A DNA stretch of 64,000 bases from Schumannella soli (GCF_006517435.1 NZ_VHQG01000001.1:1194076-1258075), one strand, 5' to 3'. Shown: positions 32,246 through 40,586, numbered from the stretch's first letter. Notes: a model not told the origin generated them from the letters alone. Numbers and translations are program-made.

Positions 32246-32585
32246 AGCTCGTGGCGAGCTGGGTCGCGGTGGCGGCGGCGGACTTGCTCTGCAGGAACGC
32301 GCACAGCGCGGAGATGGTGATGAGCTCCATCGCGAGCCGGGACACTCCGGGCGCGTCGAGCTCGACAGGGTCTTCGCGCGGTTCGAAGGTCACGATCCAC
32401 CGTCCGCCGTCTTCGGAGGGCTGGATGTAGGTGGAGGTGTCGGCGTCGCCGAGGAAGATCGACACGAGGCCGGATCCGTCGTCGGCGTCCTGCTCGAGGA
32501 TGCGGAACTGGTCGGCGAGGAGGTAGTCGAGCGCGCTGAACTCTTTCAGCCAGCTCTCGAGCTCGTCTTTGCTGCGATGGGGCAT
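32244..32585 (-). CDS. hypothetical protein, paralogue of the 35155-35523 gene
   Basis: 113 aa: MPHRSKDELESWLKEFSALD, a beta-rich middle (TYIQPSEDGGRWIVTFEPRE) and a C-terminal helix ALCAFLQSKSAAATATQ. The product of the 35155 gene shares SKTTLEAWVEEFALLGY, TYIQP, RWVVTFEARE and ALCAFFQAKSASFVATQ. Two diverged copies within 3 kb suggest local duplication. Function unknown. Confidence 0.6.
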   Translation of the reverse strand: MPHRSKDELESWLKEFSALDYLLADQFRILEQDADDGSGLVSIFLGDADTSTYIQPSEDGGRWIVTFEPREDPVELDAPGVSRLAMELITISALCAFLQSKSAAATATQLATS

Positions 32586-32744
32586 CGCGGTCTCCTCCCA
32601 ACTCCGCTCGTCACCCGCGCGAGCGGAGTGCTCGGCCCACGGTAGCGCGAACCGGCCATCGGCTCGCGATCACCACCGTTCGAGGGACTGTTTACGTGGC
32701 TAGCTAGCGTCTAGGCCATCGAGCGAGCAGTCCCTCGAGCGGGT

Positions 32745-33062
32745 TCAGTGGACGGTGATGATGTGGTCACCGGGCCCGGCCGGCTCCGCGTGATACGGAA
32801 CGGTTCCGGCGTAGAGGTAGATCGCGGCGCCGGTCTCGTCGGGTCCGAGGAAGACCTGGTAGTCGGCTGCGGTGGAGCCGGTGTTGGCGTCGCTGCGGAT
32901 CAGGCGCACACGTCGCACGACCTCGCCGTTCTCGTCCGGGAGCAGTCCCGGGTAGGTCGCGATCGGCTGGCCGCCGAGAGTGTCGTGCAGCTGCGCCGAG
33001 TACACGGACTGCGTCGTGGTGAAGCTCTTCGCGTCCGTCGGTTCGGTGGAGTCGTCGGTCAT
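32745..33062 (-). CDS. hypothetical protein (105 aa)
   Basis: MTDDSTEPTDAKSFTTTQSV, then a beta-rich part (VRRVRLIRSDANTGSTAADY, VFLGPDETGAAIYLYAGTV). Its ATG overlaps the stop of the GlsB-like gene (TGATG), so both are translated from one message. Soluble; no family recognised. Confidence 0.6.
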   Translation of the reverse strand: MTDDSTEPTDAKSFTTTQSVYSAQLHDTLGGQPIATYPGLLPDENGEVVRRVRLIRSDANTGSTAADYQVFLGPDETGAAIYLYAGTVPYHAEPAGPGDHIITVH

Positions 33063-33337
33063 CAGGCGCGGCGGCTGCCGCGTCCGCGGCCGGCGATGAG
33101 GCCGTAGATCAGGAGCACGATGATCGCGCCGACGATGGCGGCGATCCACGCGCCGAGGGAGAAGAAGCTGGTGTAGACGTCGAGTCCGAAGAAGCCGGCG
33201 ATCCACCCGCCGAGCATCGCACCGATCACGCCGAGCAGCAGGGTGAGCAGGATTCCGCCGGGCTGCTTGCCGGGGATGAGGAGCTTGGCGATGGCGCCGG
33301 CGATGAGGCCGAGGATGAGGAAGGCGATAAAGCCCAT
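33062..33337 (-). CDS. GlsB/YeaQ/YmgE-family stress membrane protein
   Basis: 91 aa with three hydrophobic segments and the family phrases LILGLIAGAIAKLLIPGKQP, GVIGAMLGGWIAGFFG and AIVGAIIVLLIYGL. The family is membrane-embedded and often induced by general stress; its mechanism is unknown. It is followed by and coupled to the 32745 gene. The basic tail GRGRGSRRA is typical of the actinobacterial members. Confidence 0.85.
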   Translation of the reverse strand: MGFIAFLILGLIAGAIAKLLIPGKQPGGILLTLLLGVIGAMLGGWIAGFFGLDVYTSFFSLGAWIAAIVGAIIVLLIYGLIAGRGRGSRRA

Positions 33338-33366
33338 GAGTCGTGTCCTTTCAAAAGGTGGTGAGG

Positions 33367-33768
33367 TTACGCGGTCGCGTCGGCGGTGGATCGGCCGGCG
33401 CTGAAGTGGGGGTCGCCGACGAGGGCATGGGCGGTGTCGGTATAGCCGCGGAGGATCCCGACGCGGTGCATCTTGGTCAGCTTCTCGGTGAGACGGTCGA
33501 AGTAGGCCGCATCCGCCGGGACGCGGGCGCCGTTGTTCAGGGTGACGTGGATGGTGTTGCCGATCTGCTGGGCCTCGGCGAGAGCGGTCTGGATGCGGCT
33601 GTGGTGCTCGAGCGCCTGGCGGACGTTGATGTTCCAGCTGTCGAAGCCGGCGTCGGTTGAGAAGACGAGCTCTGCCCGGTCACGTGTGGCCTGCAGCTGC
33701 AGGGCAGCGACGGTGAGCTGGCCGATCGCAGCGAGCATGGTGCGGTCAGCGGGGAGAACGCTGTTCAT
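33367..33768 (-). CDS. hypothetical protein (133 aa)
   Basis: MNSVLPADRTMLAAIGQLTV, helical with a central WNINVRQALEHHSRIQTALA and a Thr/Ala-rich end. No membrane segment or known domain. It lies 29 bp upstream of the GlsB-like gene and probably belongs to the same minus-strand operon as the genes at 33793 and 34254. Confidence 0.55.
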   Translation of the reverse strand: MNSVLPADRTMLAAIGQLTVAALQLQATRDRAELVFSTDAGFDSWNINVRQALEHHSRIQTALAEAQQIGNTIHVTLNNGARVPADAAYFDRLTEKLTKMHRVGILRGYTDTAHALVGDPHFSAGRSTADATA

Positions 33769-33792
33769 GAGAACTCCAGAAACAGGGGGGGA

Positions 33793-34257
33793 TCAGGCGG
33801 GGGTGATGGCGGAGTAGATCTGCACGAGCTCGGTGTGGGTGAGTGCGGCAGCTGCGGCGGTGAGATCGGCGAAGTCGCCGAGATCCTGGCCGAGGTGGCC
33901 GACGACGTGGAAGTGGGCGCCGTGGCGTTCGATCATCCCGACCCAGCCGGCGTTGTCCTCAGCGACCCAGATGTCCCGGTCGGGGGAGGCCCAGTGCAGC
34001 GCACTAGTCCGGTCGGTGAGCATCAGCTGCTCGAGTTCGGCGATCGACTGTCGCCGGGCGACGCGCTCGAGCGCGCCGGCAGCGACGAGCCCGGTGATCG
34101 GGGCGGCCGGATCATGGTCGAGGATCGCCCGGTGCTCTTCGATGACGATCTCGAAGACCTCAGCCAGCGGAACCCGCGGGAACTCCGCATGCAGGCGCTG
34201 CGCGACATCGGCGATCTGCTCGCCCCGCGCCGAGCGCAGGATGTTCGGTTCGTTCAT
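33793..34257 (-). CDS. hypothetical protein (154 aa)
   Basis: The N-terminus MNEPNILRSARGEQIADVAQ followed by FPRVPLAEVFEIVIEEHRAI resembles the three-helix module found in several short actinobacterial proteins. The C-terminal half (ALHWASPDRDIWVAEDNAGW, HFHVVGHLGQDLGDFADL) is beta-rich. Its ATG overlaps the preceding gene by 4 bp. No function recognised. Confidence 0.55.
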   Translation of the reverse strand: MNEPNILRSARGEQIADVAQRLHAEFPRVPLAEVFEIVIEEHRAILDHDPAAPITGLVAAGALERVARRQSIAELEQLMLTDRTSALHWASPDRDIWVAEDNAGWVGMIERHGAHFHVVGHLGQDLGDFADLTAAAAALTHTELVQIYSAITPA

Positions 34258-34457
34258 CGGATGACGAGAACCGCCGCCAACAGTCCGGCCGCCGATGCCG
34301 ACAAAGCGCACACCGTCGCGGTGAGGGCCGTAGTGAGACGAACGGGTCGCGCGATCGCCGACGAAGTCCGCGACGCCAGCGGCACGAAGGTGGCGCGGCG
34401 GCGGCGGCCGGCCAGCTGGGAGTGAAGGGGGAGATGAGTAGTAGAGACGAAAGCCAT
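34254..34457 (-). CDS. small basic membrane protein (67 aa)
   Basis: MAFVSTTHLPLHSQLAGRRR, then a single hydrophobic helix near the C-terminus (LTATVCALSASAAGLLAAVL). GGAG 6 nt before the ATG and the ATGA overlap with the next gene support it. Function unknown. Confidence 0.45.
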   Translation of the reverse strand: MAFVSTTHLPLHSQLAGRRRRATFVPLASRTSSAIARPVRLTTALTATVCALSASAAGLLAAVLVIR

Positions 34458-34727
34458 GATGAGCTCCGAATTTCTCTGCGCTGGGCAGGTCTTCGTCGGC
34501 GCCGCTCTGCCTCTCGCGCCAGCGCAGATGCTGGGGTGTCTTCGAGACAGAAGCCTGGGGGCGACCGGTGTGGTCAGAGCATGGCAGTAGTTAAAATATT
34601 TAGCAAGTCATCTGAGCAACTAGAATTCTCAACTGTTAGATGTGAGAATCAAGCCGAGGTTGGACACGAACTGGGCATCATGACGGACGCTGTGGTGGGT
34701 CTCTCCTTCTAGGAGAGGATGACGCTC

Positions 34728-35174
34728 ATGGCCGCCACCGAAGCACCCGAAGTCAGCGAATTGATCCAAGCTCTTCGCGACTACGTCGACGCACGCAACG
34801 CGGCCCTGATCGACGCCCGGCGAGAACTCGGCGTGAATGAGCTCGACGCCCGTGCGCTGCTCTTCATCGCCGACAACCCCGGCGTGCGACCGAGTCAGCT
34901 TCGCGACTATCTCGGCATCACATCCGCCGGCATCACGACCCTCGTCGACCGGCTTATCTCCCGCGAGACCGTCGCGCGGGAGTCCGACGAGAAAGACCGC
35001 CGCGTGGTGCACCTCACCGCGCTGGTCGACCTCGAGAATGAACCCTGGAGCGCGCTCTACCGCTTCGACACAGCGTTCCAGCGTGCCGCGGATGACTATC
35101 CCGTCGAGCAGATCGCCGAGTTCTCGGACCTGCTCGGGAAGCTCACGGCCGGGACTACGAGTCGCCTGCCGTAG
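34728..35174 (+). CDS. MarR-family regulator (148 aa)
   Basis: Winged-helix layout: helix dimerisation arms, LDARALLFIADNPGVRPSQL, LGITSAGITTLVDRLISRET as recognition region, and wing ESDEKDRRVVHLTA. ATG 34728 is chosen because AGGAGAGG stands 9 nt ahead of it; the earlier ATG at 34719 touches it. The AT-rich 34590-34650 region ahead should hold promoter and operator. The 3' end overlaps the convergent 35155 gene by 20 bp. The regulated gene is unknown. Confidence 0.8.
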   Translation: MAATEAPEVSELIQALRDYVDARNAALIDARRELGVNELDARALLFIADNPGVRPSQLRDYLGITSAGITTLVDRLISRETVARESDEKDRRVVHLTALVDLENEPWSALYRFDTAFQRAADDYPVEQIAEFSDLLGKLTAGTTSRLP

Positions 35175-35523
35175 CGGCCTGCGTCGCGACGAACGACGCC
35201 GATTTCGCCTGGAAGAACGCGCACAACGCGGACACCACCGCAAGATCAGCCGACAGGCGCGCCACGTCGGCTGCTGCGAGTTCGAGCTGCTCTTCTCGCG
35301 CCTCGAACGTCACCACCCACCGCGGCGAGCCCACCACGATCGGCTGGATGTAAGTCACCGTCGTGGCATCCGTCAGAGTGACGGCGACCAAGCCCGTGTC
35401 GCCATCGCCGGCATCCTGAACGATCACTCGCACCTGCGACGCTTGCGGGTAGCCCAGCAGCGCGAACTCCTCAACCCACGCCTCGAGCGTGGTCTTGCTC
35501 CGGAACGGCACATCGACCTCCAC
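35155..35523 (-). CDS. hypothetical protein, paralogue of the 32244-32585 gene
   Basis: 122 aa beginning MEVDVPFRSKTTLEAWVEEF; shares TYIQP, RWVVTFEARE and a C-terminal ALCAFFQAKSASF helix with the 32244 product. Beta-rich core, soluble. It overlaps the convergent MarR gene by 20 bp. Function unknown. Confidence 0.6.
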   Translation of the reverse strand: MEVDVPFRSKTTLEAWVEEFALLGYPQASQVRVIVQDAGDGDTGLVAVTLTDATTVTYIQPIVVGSPRWVVTFEAREEQLELAAADVARLSADLAVVSALCAFFQAKSASFVATQAATAGDS

Positions 35524-35750
35524 AATCGTGCGGCCGCGCCGCGGTCACCCCGATTATGCCCAACGGCGACCAATCTCGCCCAGCATTGACGCCCGCCCGC
35601 GTCTTCGTGTAGCGACGCCTCTCGCGCCAGCGCACGATCCGGCAATGCGAAGCGCCCGGCCACGTCCCACCGCGCGAACCCAGCAATCGGTAACGACTCC
35701 GCCCTCAGCCGGTGCCGGGGAGGCCACCTCTGGACTGAACTGACATAAGA

Positions 35751-36338
35751 TCAATTATTGGATGGCCGGTGCGGGCGGCGGCTTTCAGCGACGAGATGCT
35801 GCCCGATGGTGAGGGCGGTCGCGCTCGGATAATTCGAGTTTCGAAGCCGCATGCCTAGATGTCCGGTGATGATCAGGAGTAGCTGCTCGGCGAGTCCTGT
35901 CGGGTCTGCTGCGGGGAGCTTGCGTGCGAGCTGTTCCAGTCGGGTTCGGAGGGTGTCGGTGTCGAGATTTACCGCTTCGAGGATCACCGGGGGAGCGTCG
36001 GTGAATTCTGCTGCTGTGCCGAGAAACGCGCACCACCGGGCCCCCATTGGTCGATCCGCGAAGTCGTCGATGGCCTCGAATACGGCGAGCAGCCGATCTC
36101 GAGGCGCTGTGTAGCGGTCGATTGCTTCATCCCAGACCGTGAGCCACGCAGCGTGTCGGCGGCGAAGTGCTGCGCTGACGAGGTCGTTCTTGCTCGGGAA
36201 CGCTCGGTACAGCGTCGCGCTGGACACGTCCGCGGCCGCGGTGATGGCATCGATGGGCGTCGAGGCGATCCCGTCGCGGAAGAAGTGTTCTTCCGCGGCG
36301 TTGAGGATCCGATCGATCGTCGACGCGCGCGAGCCCAT
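35751..36338 (-). CDS. TetR-family repressor (195 aa)
   Basis: The N-terminal HTH (STIDRILNAAEEHFFRDGIA, ITAAADVSSATLYRAFPSKN) is followed by a helical ligand domain with WCAFLGTAAEFTDAPPVI. It is divergent from an MFS transporter with only 22 bp between start codons, so it most likely represses that transporter and itself. An earlier in-frame start further upstream would run into the transporter and is rejected. Confidence 0.85.
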   Translation of the reverse strand: MGSRASTIDRILNAAEEHFFRDGIASTPIDAITAAADVSSATLYRAFPSKNDLVSAALRRRHAAWLTVWDEAIDRYTAPRDRLLAVFEAIDDFADRPMGARWCAFLGTAAEFTDAPPVILEAVNLDTDTLRTRLEQLARKLPAADPTGLAEQLLLIITGHLGMRLRNSNYPSATALTIGQHLVAESRRPHRPSNN

Positions 36339-36360
36339 GGTCGCAGTATATGGTCGCAAA
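36339..36360. promoter_or_regulatory. compact divergent control region with GGTCGCA repeats
   Basis: GGTCGCA occurs at 36339-36345 and 36352-36358, separated by GTATAT. The whole 22-bp gap between two divergent start codons is taken up, so promoters must reach into the coding regions or the transcripts are leaderless. Confidence 0.4.
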
Positions 36361-37542
36361 ATGAAACGCACGTTTTCGTTACGGTCGGTCTCCCTTGTGG
36401 CGGTCTGCGCGGTGATGGTCGCGGTGGATTACGGCCTGATACGTCTGGCGTTCGGGTTGTTCCTGCCGGATGTCGCTCGCGAACTCGGGCTGAGCGCCGC
36501 GGCCGCCGGCGTGATCGCGGGCGGCGCCGCCGTCTCGTACTGTCTGGCTGCTGCTGCTGCGTTCGCGACCAGGGGCTCCGCTCCGCGGATACTGCTGATC
36601 GGCTCCGTAGCAGCAGCTGCTCTTGGGGGTCTTGGGATGGCGGTAGCTACCGAGTCGACGCTGTTCGGAGCCAGCGCGATCGTCGGATCGGCGGCTGCGG
36701 GGGCGGCATCCCCGGCGCTGGTTTCGATCGTCGATCGCAACCTCTCTCCGCGCCGAGCGACCCGCGCGCAGGGCGTCGTCAATGCGGGGACCGGCATCGG
36801 CGTCATCTCAGCAGCCGCCCTCGCGCTCCTCCTGCTGCCTGACTGGAGGACGGCCTGGGTCCTGAGCGCTGGACTCGCCATCGTCGCCGGCGCCGCGGTC
36901 ATCGTGCTGGACCGCCCGGCAGTCTCGGGTGAGGTGAGACGCGCGCCGAGAGCCGACAGGGTGTGGTTCCTGTCCCACAGCATCCCCGTCGCCGCCGCGC
37001 TCGCCCTCGGAGCCGCATCGGCCGCAGTCTGGAACTTCGGGCGCACCATGATGTCCGACCACGGACTCGAGCCGCAGATGTCGCTCGTGGCTTGGGCCGC
37101 TCTAGGGCTGGGGGCTGTCGTCGCGCTGGTCACGGCGGCGCCGATGAGCTCGCTCGCGCCCCGCACCGCGTGGTCGATCGCTGCAGGTGCCGTCGCCGTC
37201 GGCACGGCTGCTCTGATGACACTCGCTGGCAACGCCGCCGGCTCGGCCGCAGCGTGCGCTCTGTTCGGGTGGGGCTACACGGCTTCGACGAACGCCCTCA
37301 TCGCCTGGACTACAGCGATCGATTCCCGATTGGCATCAGCCGGGACCGCGCTGCTCTTCATCGCCCTCGTCGCCGGCCAAGCCGCTGGCGCGACCCTGAC
37401 CGGAACCATCGTCGAAAGCCAGGGCTACATCGTCGCGCTCGTGGCAGCCGCCGCGATCGCGCTCGTGGCAGGGGTCATTCCGCGGTTTCGGCCTGGCCAG
37501 CTCGGGCATCGCCCACAGCCGGTATCCGATGATTTGTCATAA
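36361..37542 (+). CDS. MFS transporter (393 aa, about 12 spans)
   Basis: Begins MKRTFSLRSVSLVAVCAVMV with hydrophobic segments throughout and the loop SIVDRNLSPRRATRAQGVVN. It resembles drug/CynX-type efflux MFS of actinobacteria. Controlled by the divergent TetR gene; probably exports a small molecule that is the TetR ligand. Substrate not inferable. Length is usual for the family. Confidence 0.8.
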   Translation: MKRTFSLRSVSLVAVCAVMVAVDYGLIRLAFGLFLPDVARELGLSAAAAGVIAGGAAVSYCLAAAAAFATRGSAPRILLIGSVAAAALGGLGMAVATESTLFGASAIVGSAAAGAASPALVSIVDRNLSPRRATRAQGVVNAGTGIGVISAAALALLLLPDWRTAWVLSAGLAIVAGAAVIVLDRPAVSGEVRRAPRADRVWFLSHSIPVAAALALGAASAAVWNFGRTMMSDHGLEPQMSLVAWAALGLGAVVALVTAAPMSSLAPRTAWSIAAGAVAVGTAALMTLAGNAAGSAAACALFGWGYTASTNALIAWTTAIDSRLASAGTALLFIALVAGQAAGATLTGTIVESQGYIVALVAAAAIALVAGVIPRFRPGQLGHRPQPVSDDLS

Positions 37543-37574
37543 TAAACCTTATTGGCGGGGCGACCGGAGTCGAT

Positions 37575-37868
37575 ATGGGTGACAATCACTGCATGGCCAG
37601 GGGTGCGCCGCAAACTCTGACGAGCTTCATGCCGATGCGCGCGCTCCGCAACGAGCTCGCCGATGTCGTCGACCGAGCGAACTACGGCCAGGAGCGCATC
37701 GGGGTCACCCGCCATGGGAGGCTTGCCGCGGTCTTCATTGGGCCCGACGACCTCGAGCTGCTCGAGCAGCTCGAGGACGCCCGCGACGTGGTCGAGCTGC
37801 AGCAGGCGACCGCTGACGACGACGGCGGCCGTGTGTCGCTCGGGCAGCTACGCGACGGACTCGCATAA
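37575..37868 (+). CDS. Phd/YefM-type antitoxin (97 aa)
   Basis: LTSFMPMRALRNELADVVDR followed by YGQERIGVTRHGRLAAVFIG is the Phd/YefM fold, in which the N-terminal half binds operator DNA and the acidic C-terminal tail neutralises a RelE/YoeB-type toxin. ATG 37575 has GGAG 5-6 nt upstream and is preferred to the ATG at 37593. The toxin gene that should follow is only a remnant, so the antitoxin appears orphaned. Confidence 0.75.
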   Translation: MGDNHCMARGAPQTLTSFMPMRALRNELADVVDRANYGQERIGVTRHGRLAAVFIGPDDLELLEQLEDARDVVELQQATADDDGGRVSLGQLRDGLA

Positions 37869-37939
37869 CGAGGGCATTTCGGCAGGACTCGCGGCCCCGC
37901 CGCCTGCGAGTCCCCAGGTCGCGAGGTGCAGCTGCGCTT

Positions 37940-38110
37940 GTGACCCCCCTCGCCCTTGTCGAGCTCAAACATCACCCGCGGCGGGCTGGCGCGCGGAAGC
38001 TCGCCAAATCCGGTGACGTTCGGCTGGTAAGTGGCGGCGGCCGCCGGAACCTCTTCTTAGTCATCGACAAGGTGGTCGTGGTCCCGGAGCTCCGCGTCGC
38101 CCGTTGCTCT
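37940..38110 (+). pseudogene. RelE-type toxin remnant
   Basis: The frame GARKLAKSGDVRLVSGGGRR followed by NLFLVIDKVVVVPELRVAR lines up with the C-terminal half of RelE/ParE toxins (GARKL..SGD.YRVRVGDYR...VID..VVVVRV.HR). The N-terminal ~40 residues and the final HR.xxY are missing or altered. It stands where the toxin partner of the upstream antitoxin would be. Confidence 0.5.
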
Positions 38111-38134
38111 GGGTTCAAGACCGGGCCGCGACGC

Positions 38135-38155
38135 TTGCCCACACTTTGCCCACAA
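38135..38155 (+). repeat. paired TTGCCCACA repeat, copy 1
   Basis: TTGCCCACAC followed by TTTGCCCACAA. Three related paired sites occur at 40900, 41093 and 42833, always near tRNA 3'-end-like pieces. They may be arm-type integrase binding sites or the 3' ends of deleted integrase genes. Confidence 0.4.
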
Positions 38156-38225
38156 TCAGGCCGTAGCGGCGTCCATGGCAAGCTGATCGTGTGATCGGAT
38201 CAGCCCGAAAAATCGGGCAAAGACC

Positions 38226-38284
38226 GGAGACGACCCGACCGAGGTGACTGCAGCGCCGGGTTCAAATCTCGCCGTCTCCAGCCA
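38226..38284 (+). other. tRNA-like 3' fragment (possible attachment site)
   Basis: GGAGACG (38226-38232) is complementary to CGTCTCC (38273-38279). GGTTCAAATC before the second arm looks like a T-arm, and AGCCA follows. The span is too short (59 nt) for a tRNA and lacks an anticodon arm, so it is read as the scar of an integration or deletion in a tRNA gene. A hairpin GCCCGA-AAAA-TCGGGC (38203-38218) stands just upstream. Confidence 0.4.
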
Positions 38285-38474
38285 GCCGCGCAGAGGCCTC
38301 GCCCAGAGGCCCGATCACTTCGCGATAGAATCTCAAGAGCAACGCGCCGAGGACTAACGAGCTGCCTGGTCCTCGCGGCGCTGGCGAAAATAAAGACGGG
38401 AGCGGCCCCGGAGGGCGACTCCCGTCTGTCAGATTTCGAGCTCCTAGCTCTAAACGTGAGGATACACGACGCCG

Positions 38475-40088
38475 GTGACAACGGAAGACCTGAGCCCGCT
38501 GGTCGTCGCTCGCATGAAGGAACTGGCTGACGATCGAACCTCGTGGCACAGGGCGCTTTGGCAGCCAGGCACGATGGTGCTCCTCCAGGAAGTTCGGGAA
38601 GCGGTCGAGGCCACGTGGTCGGGCGCTCTGACTTCCGATGAGGCTATGAAGGACGTGATCGCCGGTGCGAAGCGGCAGGCCTCTCGGGACAGGGGTCTCG
38701 GCGACCAGAAAGCGCGTGAGCTCTTGGTTGCGTTGCTGGACCAACTACTCCCCGTGGGGAAGGAGCGCAGCAAATCGAGCGCAGCTCTCCAGCAGATTCT
38801 GGATCGCATCTCGACCTTGATTGATCGATCTCGTGCTGGCTACTTCCAGCGCTGGATCGAGCTGGTCGGCGCCGAAGGTGTGGCGGCCACCGAGGTGGAG
38901 GTCATAGCGAGGCTGCTGGTTGCGCATCTCACAGACGAAGGGCTCCATCGCAGTCATTTGCACGGATGGTTGAGCAACCTGCCCGAGGACGCCCCGCTGG
39001 GGGAGGTTCTCCAGGAAGGTCGGCAGATGCTGCTCGAACCCCCTCGGCAGTTCACGTTCCTTGTCAGCGTTGTGTCGGCGCACAAGGACGTTCGTGCGTC
39101 GATGAAGGAGCTCTGGCGCGAGGCGGACGACTATCTGAGGGCATTCGAGCAGTCGGCCAACCCGAAGAAGATCGCAACGCCGAGGCTCGGGGCGGGAGCG
39201 ATCGAGTGGAGTTGCACTGCCCGCGACCCGCACGGCGCGATGGTTGAGCTGCTTGCGTGGCAACAACGCGTAGTGGTCCGGACCCAGCTCGGGCTAGGGG
39301 TTGCCGGGAACGTGACCTTCGGGCCGCACGTGATCGATGTTGTGTCTTCTAAGGTGAGGACGCCGCGCGAAGACCTGCGACCGCTCCGGATCCCGACAAT
39401 TCAACGCAACAGGCTGTTCTCCGGTGGGCTCAAATTCAGCGATCAACTCGATGGAGCGATCGAACTGCTGGCCTCCCACACTGGTGCAGCCAAGGGGGCG
39501 TCGGTCGCTTCCGTCTGGGCGGCCGCGGAAGGACTGCTTGGCAGACCCGGCGGGAAGGGAACTGACGTCGCTGATCGGCTCGCGGACATAGTTGCATGCA
39601 GTTTTCCTCGGGCCGAAGTGACGGCGCTCGCTCGGAGCTGGGCTGGCCGCGGAGGTGATGATCTCGCCGCACGTCTGACCACAGCATCTAGTGACGAACA
39701 AGCCCGCATGATGGCCGACCAGCTCATACGCTCTGGCGATCCGGGATTCATCAAGGAAGCCGATCAGGCGGCGGTGGCTAGGTACGTTCAGCTGAGCAAG
39801 AGCCCCGCCGAAGTGTTGGCGCGTGTCCGCAGCTACTATTCGGCGGCGTTCAGACGTCTCTACTACCAGCGCAACTTCGTAATGCACGCCGCTCGATTCG
39901 ACTCCGTAAGTCTCAGCGCCTCAGCGCGAACCGCCCCGGCGTTGGTAGCTGCTGCCCTTGATCGAATCATCAACGCCCAACAAGGCGAGGTCAGCATGAG
40001 TCCACTCCAGCTTGCCGCGCGGGCAGAGAACGAGCTATCGCTTGTCGGTACTGCCGCCGCGCGCCCTCTGCACGCTCTCCTGGACTGA
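38475..40088 (+). CDS. large protein with C-terminal HEPN-like motif (537 aa)
   Basis: The GTG start gives MTTEDLSPLVVARMKELADD. A long helical N-terminal region of unknown type is followed at the C-terminus by AFRRLYYQRNFVMHAARFD, where R466-X4-H471 matches the catalytic motif of ApeA-like HEPN RNases (typical pattern YxxRN..xH). Such fusions of a sensor region with HEPN are common in anti-phage systems. The next gene, a small membrane protein, starts 3 bp after the stop, making a two-gene unit beside integration scars. Defence function is inferred. Confidence 0.6.
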   Translation: MTTEDLSPLVVARMKELADDRTSWHRALWQPGTMVLLQEVREAVEATWSGALTSDEAMKDVIAGAKRQASRDRGLGDQKARELLVALLDQLLPVGKERSKSSAALQQILDRISTLIDRSRAGYFQRWIELVGAEGVAATEVEVIARLLVAHLTDEGLHRSHLHGWLSNLPEDAPLGEVLQEGRQMLLEPPRQFTFLVSVVSAHKDVRASMKELWREADDYLRAFEQSANPKKIATPRLGAGAIEWSCTARDPHGAMVELLAWQQRVVVRTQLGLGVAGNVTFGPHVIDVVSSKVRTPREDLRPLRIPTIQRNRLFSGGLKFSDQLDGAIELLASHTGAAKGASVASVWAAAEGLLGRPGGKGTDVADRLADIVACSFPRAEVTALARSWAGRGGDDLAARLTTASSDEQARMMADQLIRSGDPGFIKEADQAAVARYVQLSKSPAEVLARVRSYYSAAFRRLYYQRNFVMHAARFDSVSLSASARTAPALVAAALDRIINAQQGEVSMSPLQLAARAENELSLVGTAAARPLHALLD

Positions 40089-40091
40089 GGA

Positions 40092-40586
40092 ATGGCGGCT
40101 ACAAGCTCGACGTCCTTGCTGCTGGGCCTCGCCGGCGTTGTAGTGGGTGCTTTGCTCACTGGCCTATTCGGCCTCGTGAGCGCCGCCGTTCAAGGGCGGC
40201 GTGAGCACAGGAGGTGGATCAGGGCAGCACGCCTTAAGGCGTATGGCGAGTTCCTTGCTTCGATCGACACTTGGATGCAGTTGTTGTGCACATCCTGGGT
40301 GGAGCGCGTAGCGCTCGGGCAGACGACATCCGAGCTGGAAGCGCGCGGTCTCGTCGTGGAGGAGGAGGTACAGCGCGCACAGTCGCGAGTGGTGCTGTTA
40401 GGACCCGATCCTGTGCGAGCATGCGCGGCCCAGTATCACCATGCAGTTATTGATCGCATCGAAGCGACGCAAGCCGCCGGCAGTATAGAAGCCGTGGCGA
40501 GAATCGATCTGAAGCCGCTCACTGAAGCGCGGGCATTGATGCTTGCCGTCATGAACAGGTCGCTAGGGCTGGGGCCAGACTTCTGA
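40092..40586 (+). CDS. single-span membrane protein paired with the HEPN-like gene (164 aa)
   Basis: The N-terminal hydrophobic segment LLLGLAGVVVGALLTGLFGL is followed by a basic stretch GRREHRRWIRAARLKAYGEF and a helical cytosolic domain. It starts 3 bp after the HEPN-like gene, so the two are surely co-transcribed. The layout (short anchor, then RRE/ARLKAYGEF) is common among small actinobacterial proteins of unknown function. Possibly a membrane-bound sensor or effector partner. Confidence 0.6.
   Translation: MAATSSTSLLLGLAGVVVGALLTGLFGLVSAAVQGRREHRRWIRAARLKAYGEFLASIDTWMQLLCTSWVERVALGQTTSELEARGLVVEEEVQRAQSRVVLLGPDPVRACAAQYHHAVIDRIEATQAAGSIEAVARIDLKPLTEARALMLAVMNRSLGLGPDF

Noticed and set aside
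38226..38284. Functional tRNA gene
   Set aside because: Only 59 nt, no anticodon arm or D arm; treated as a fragment.
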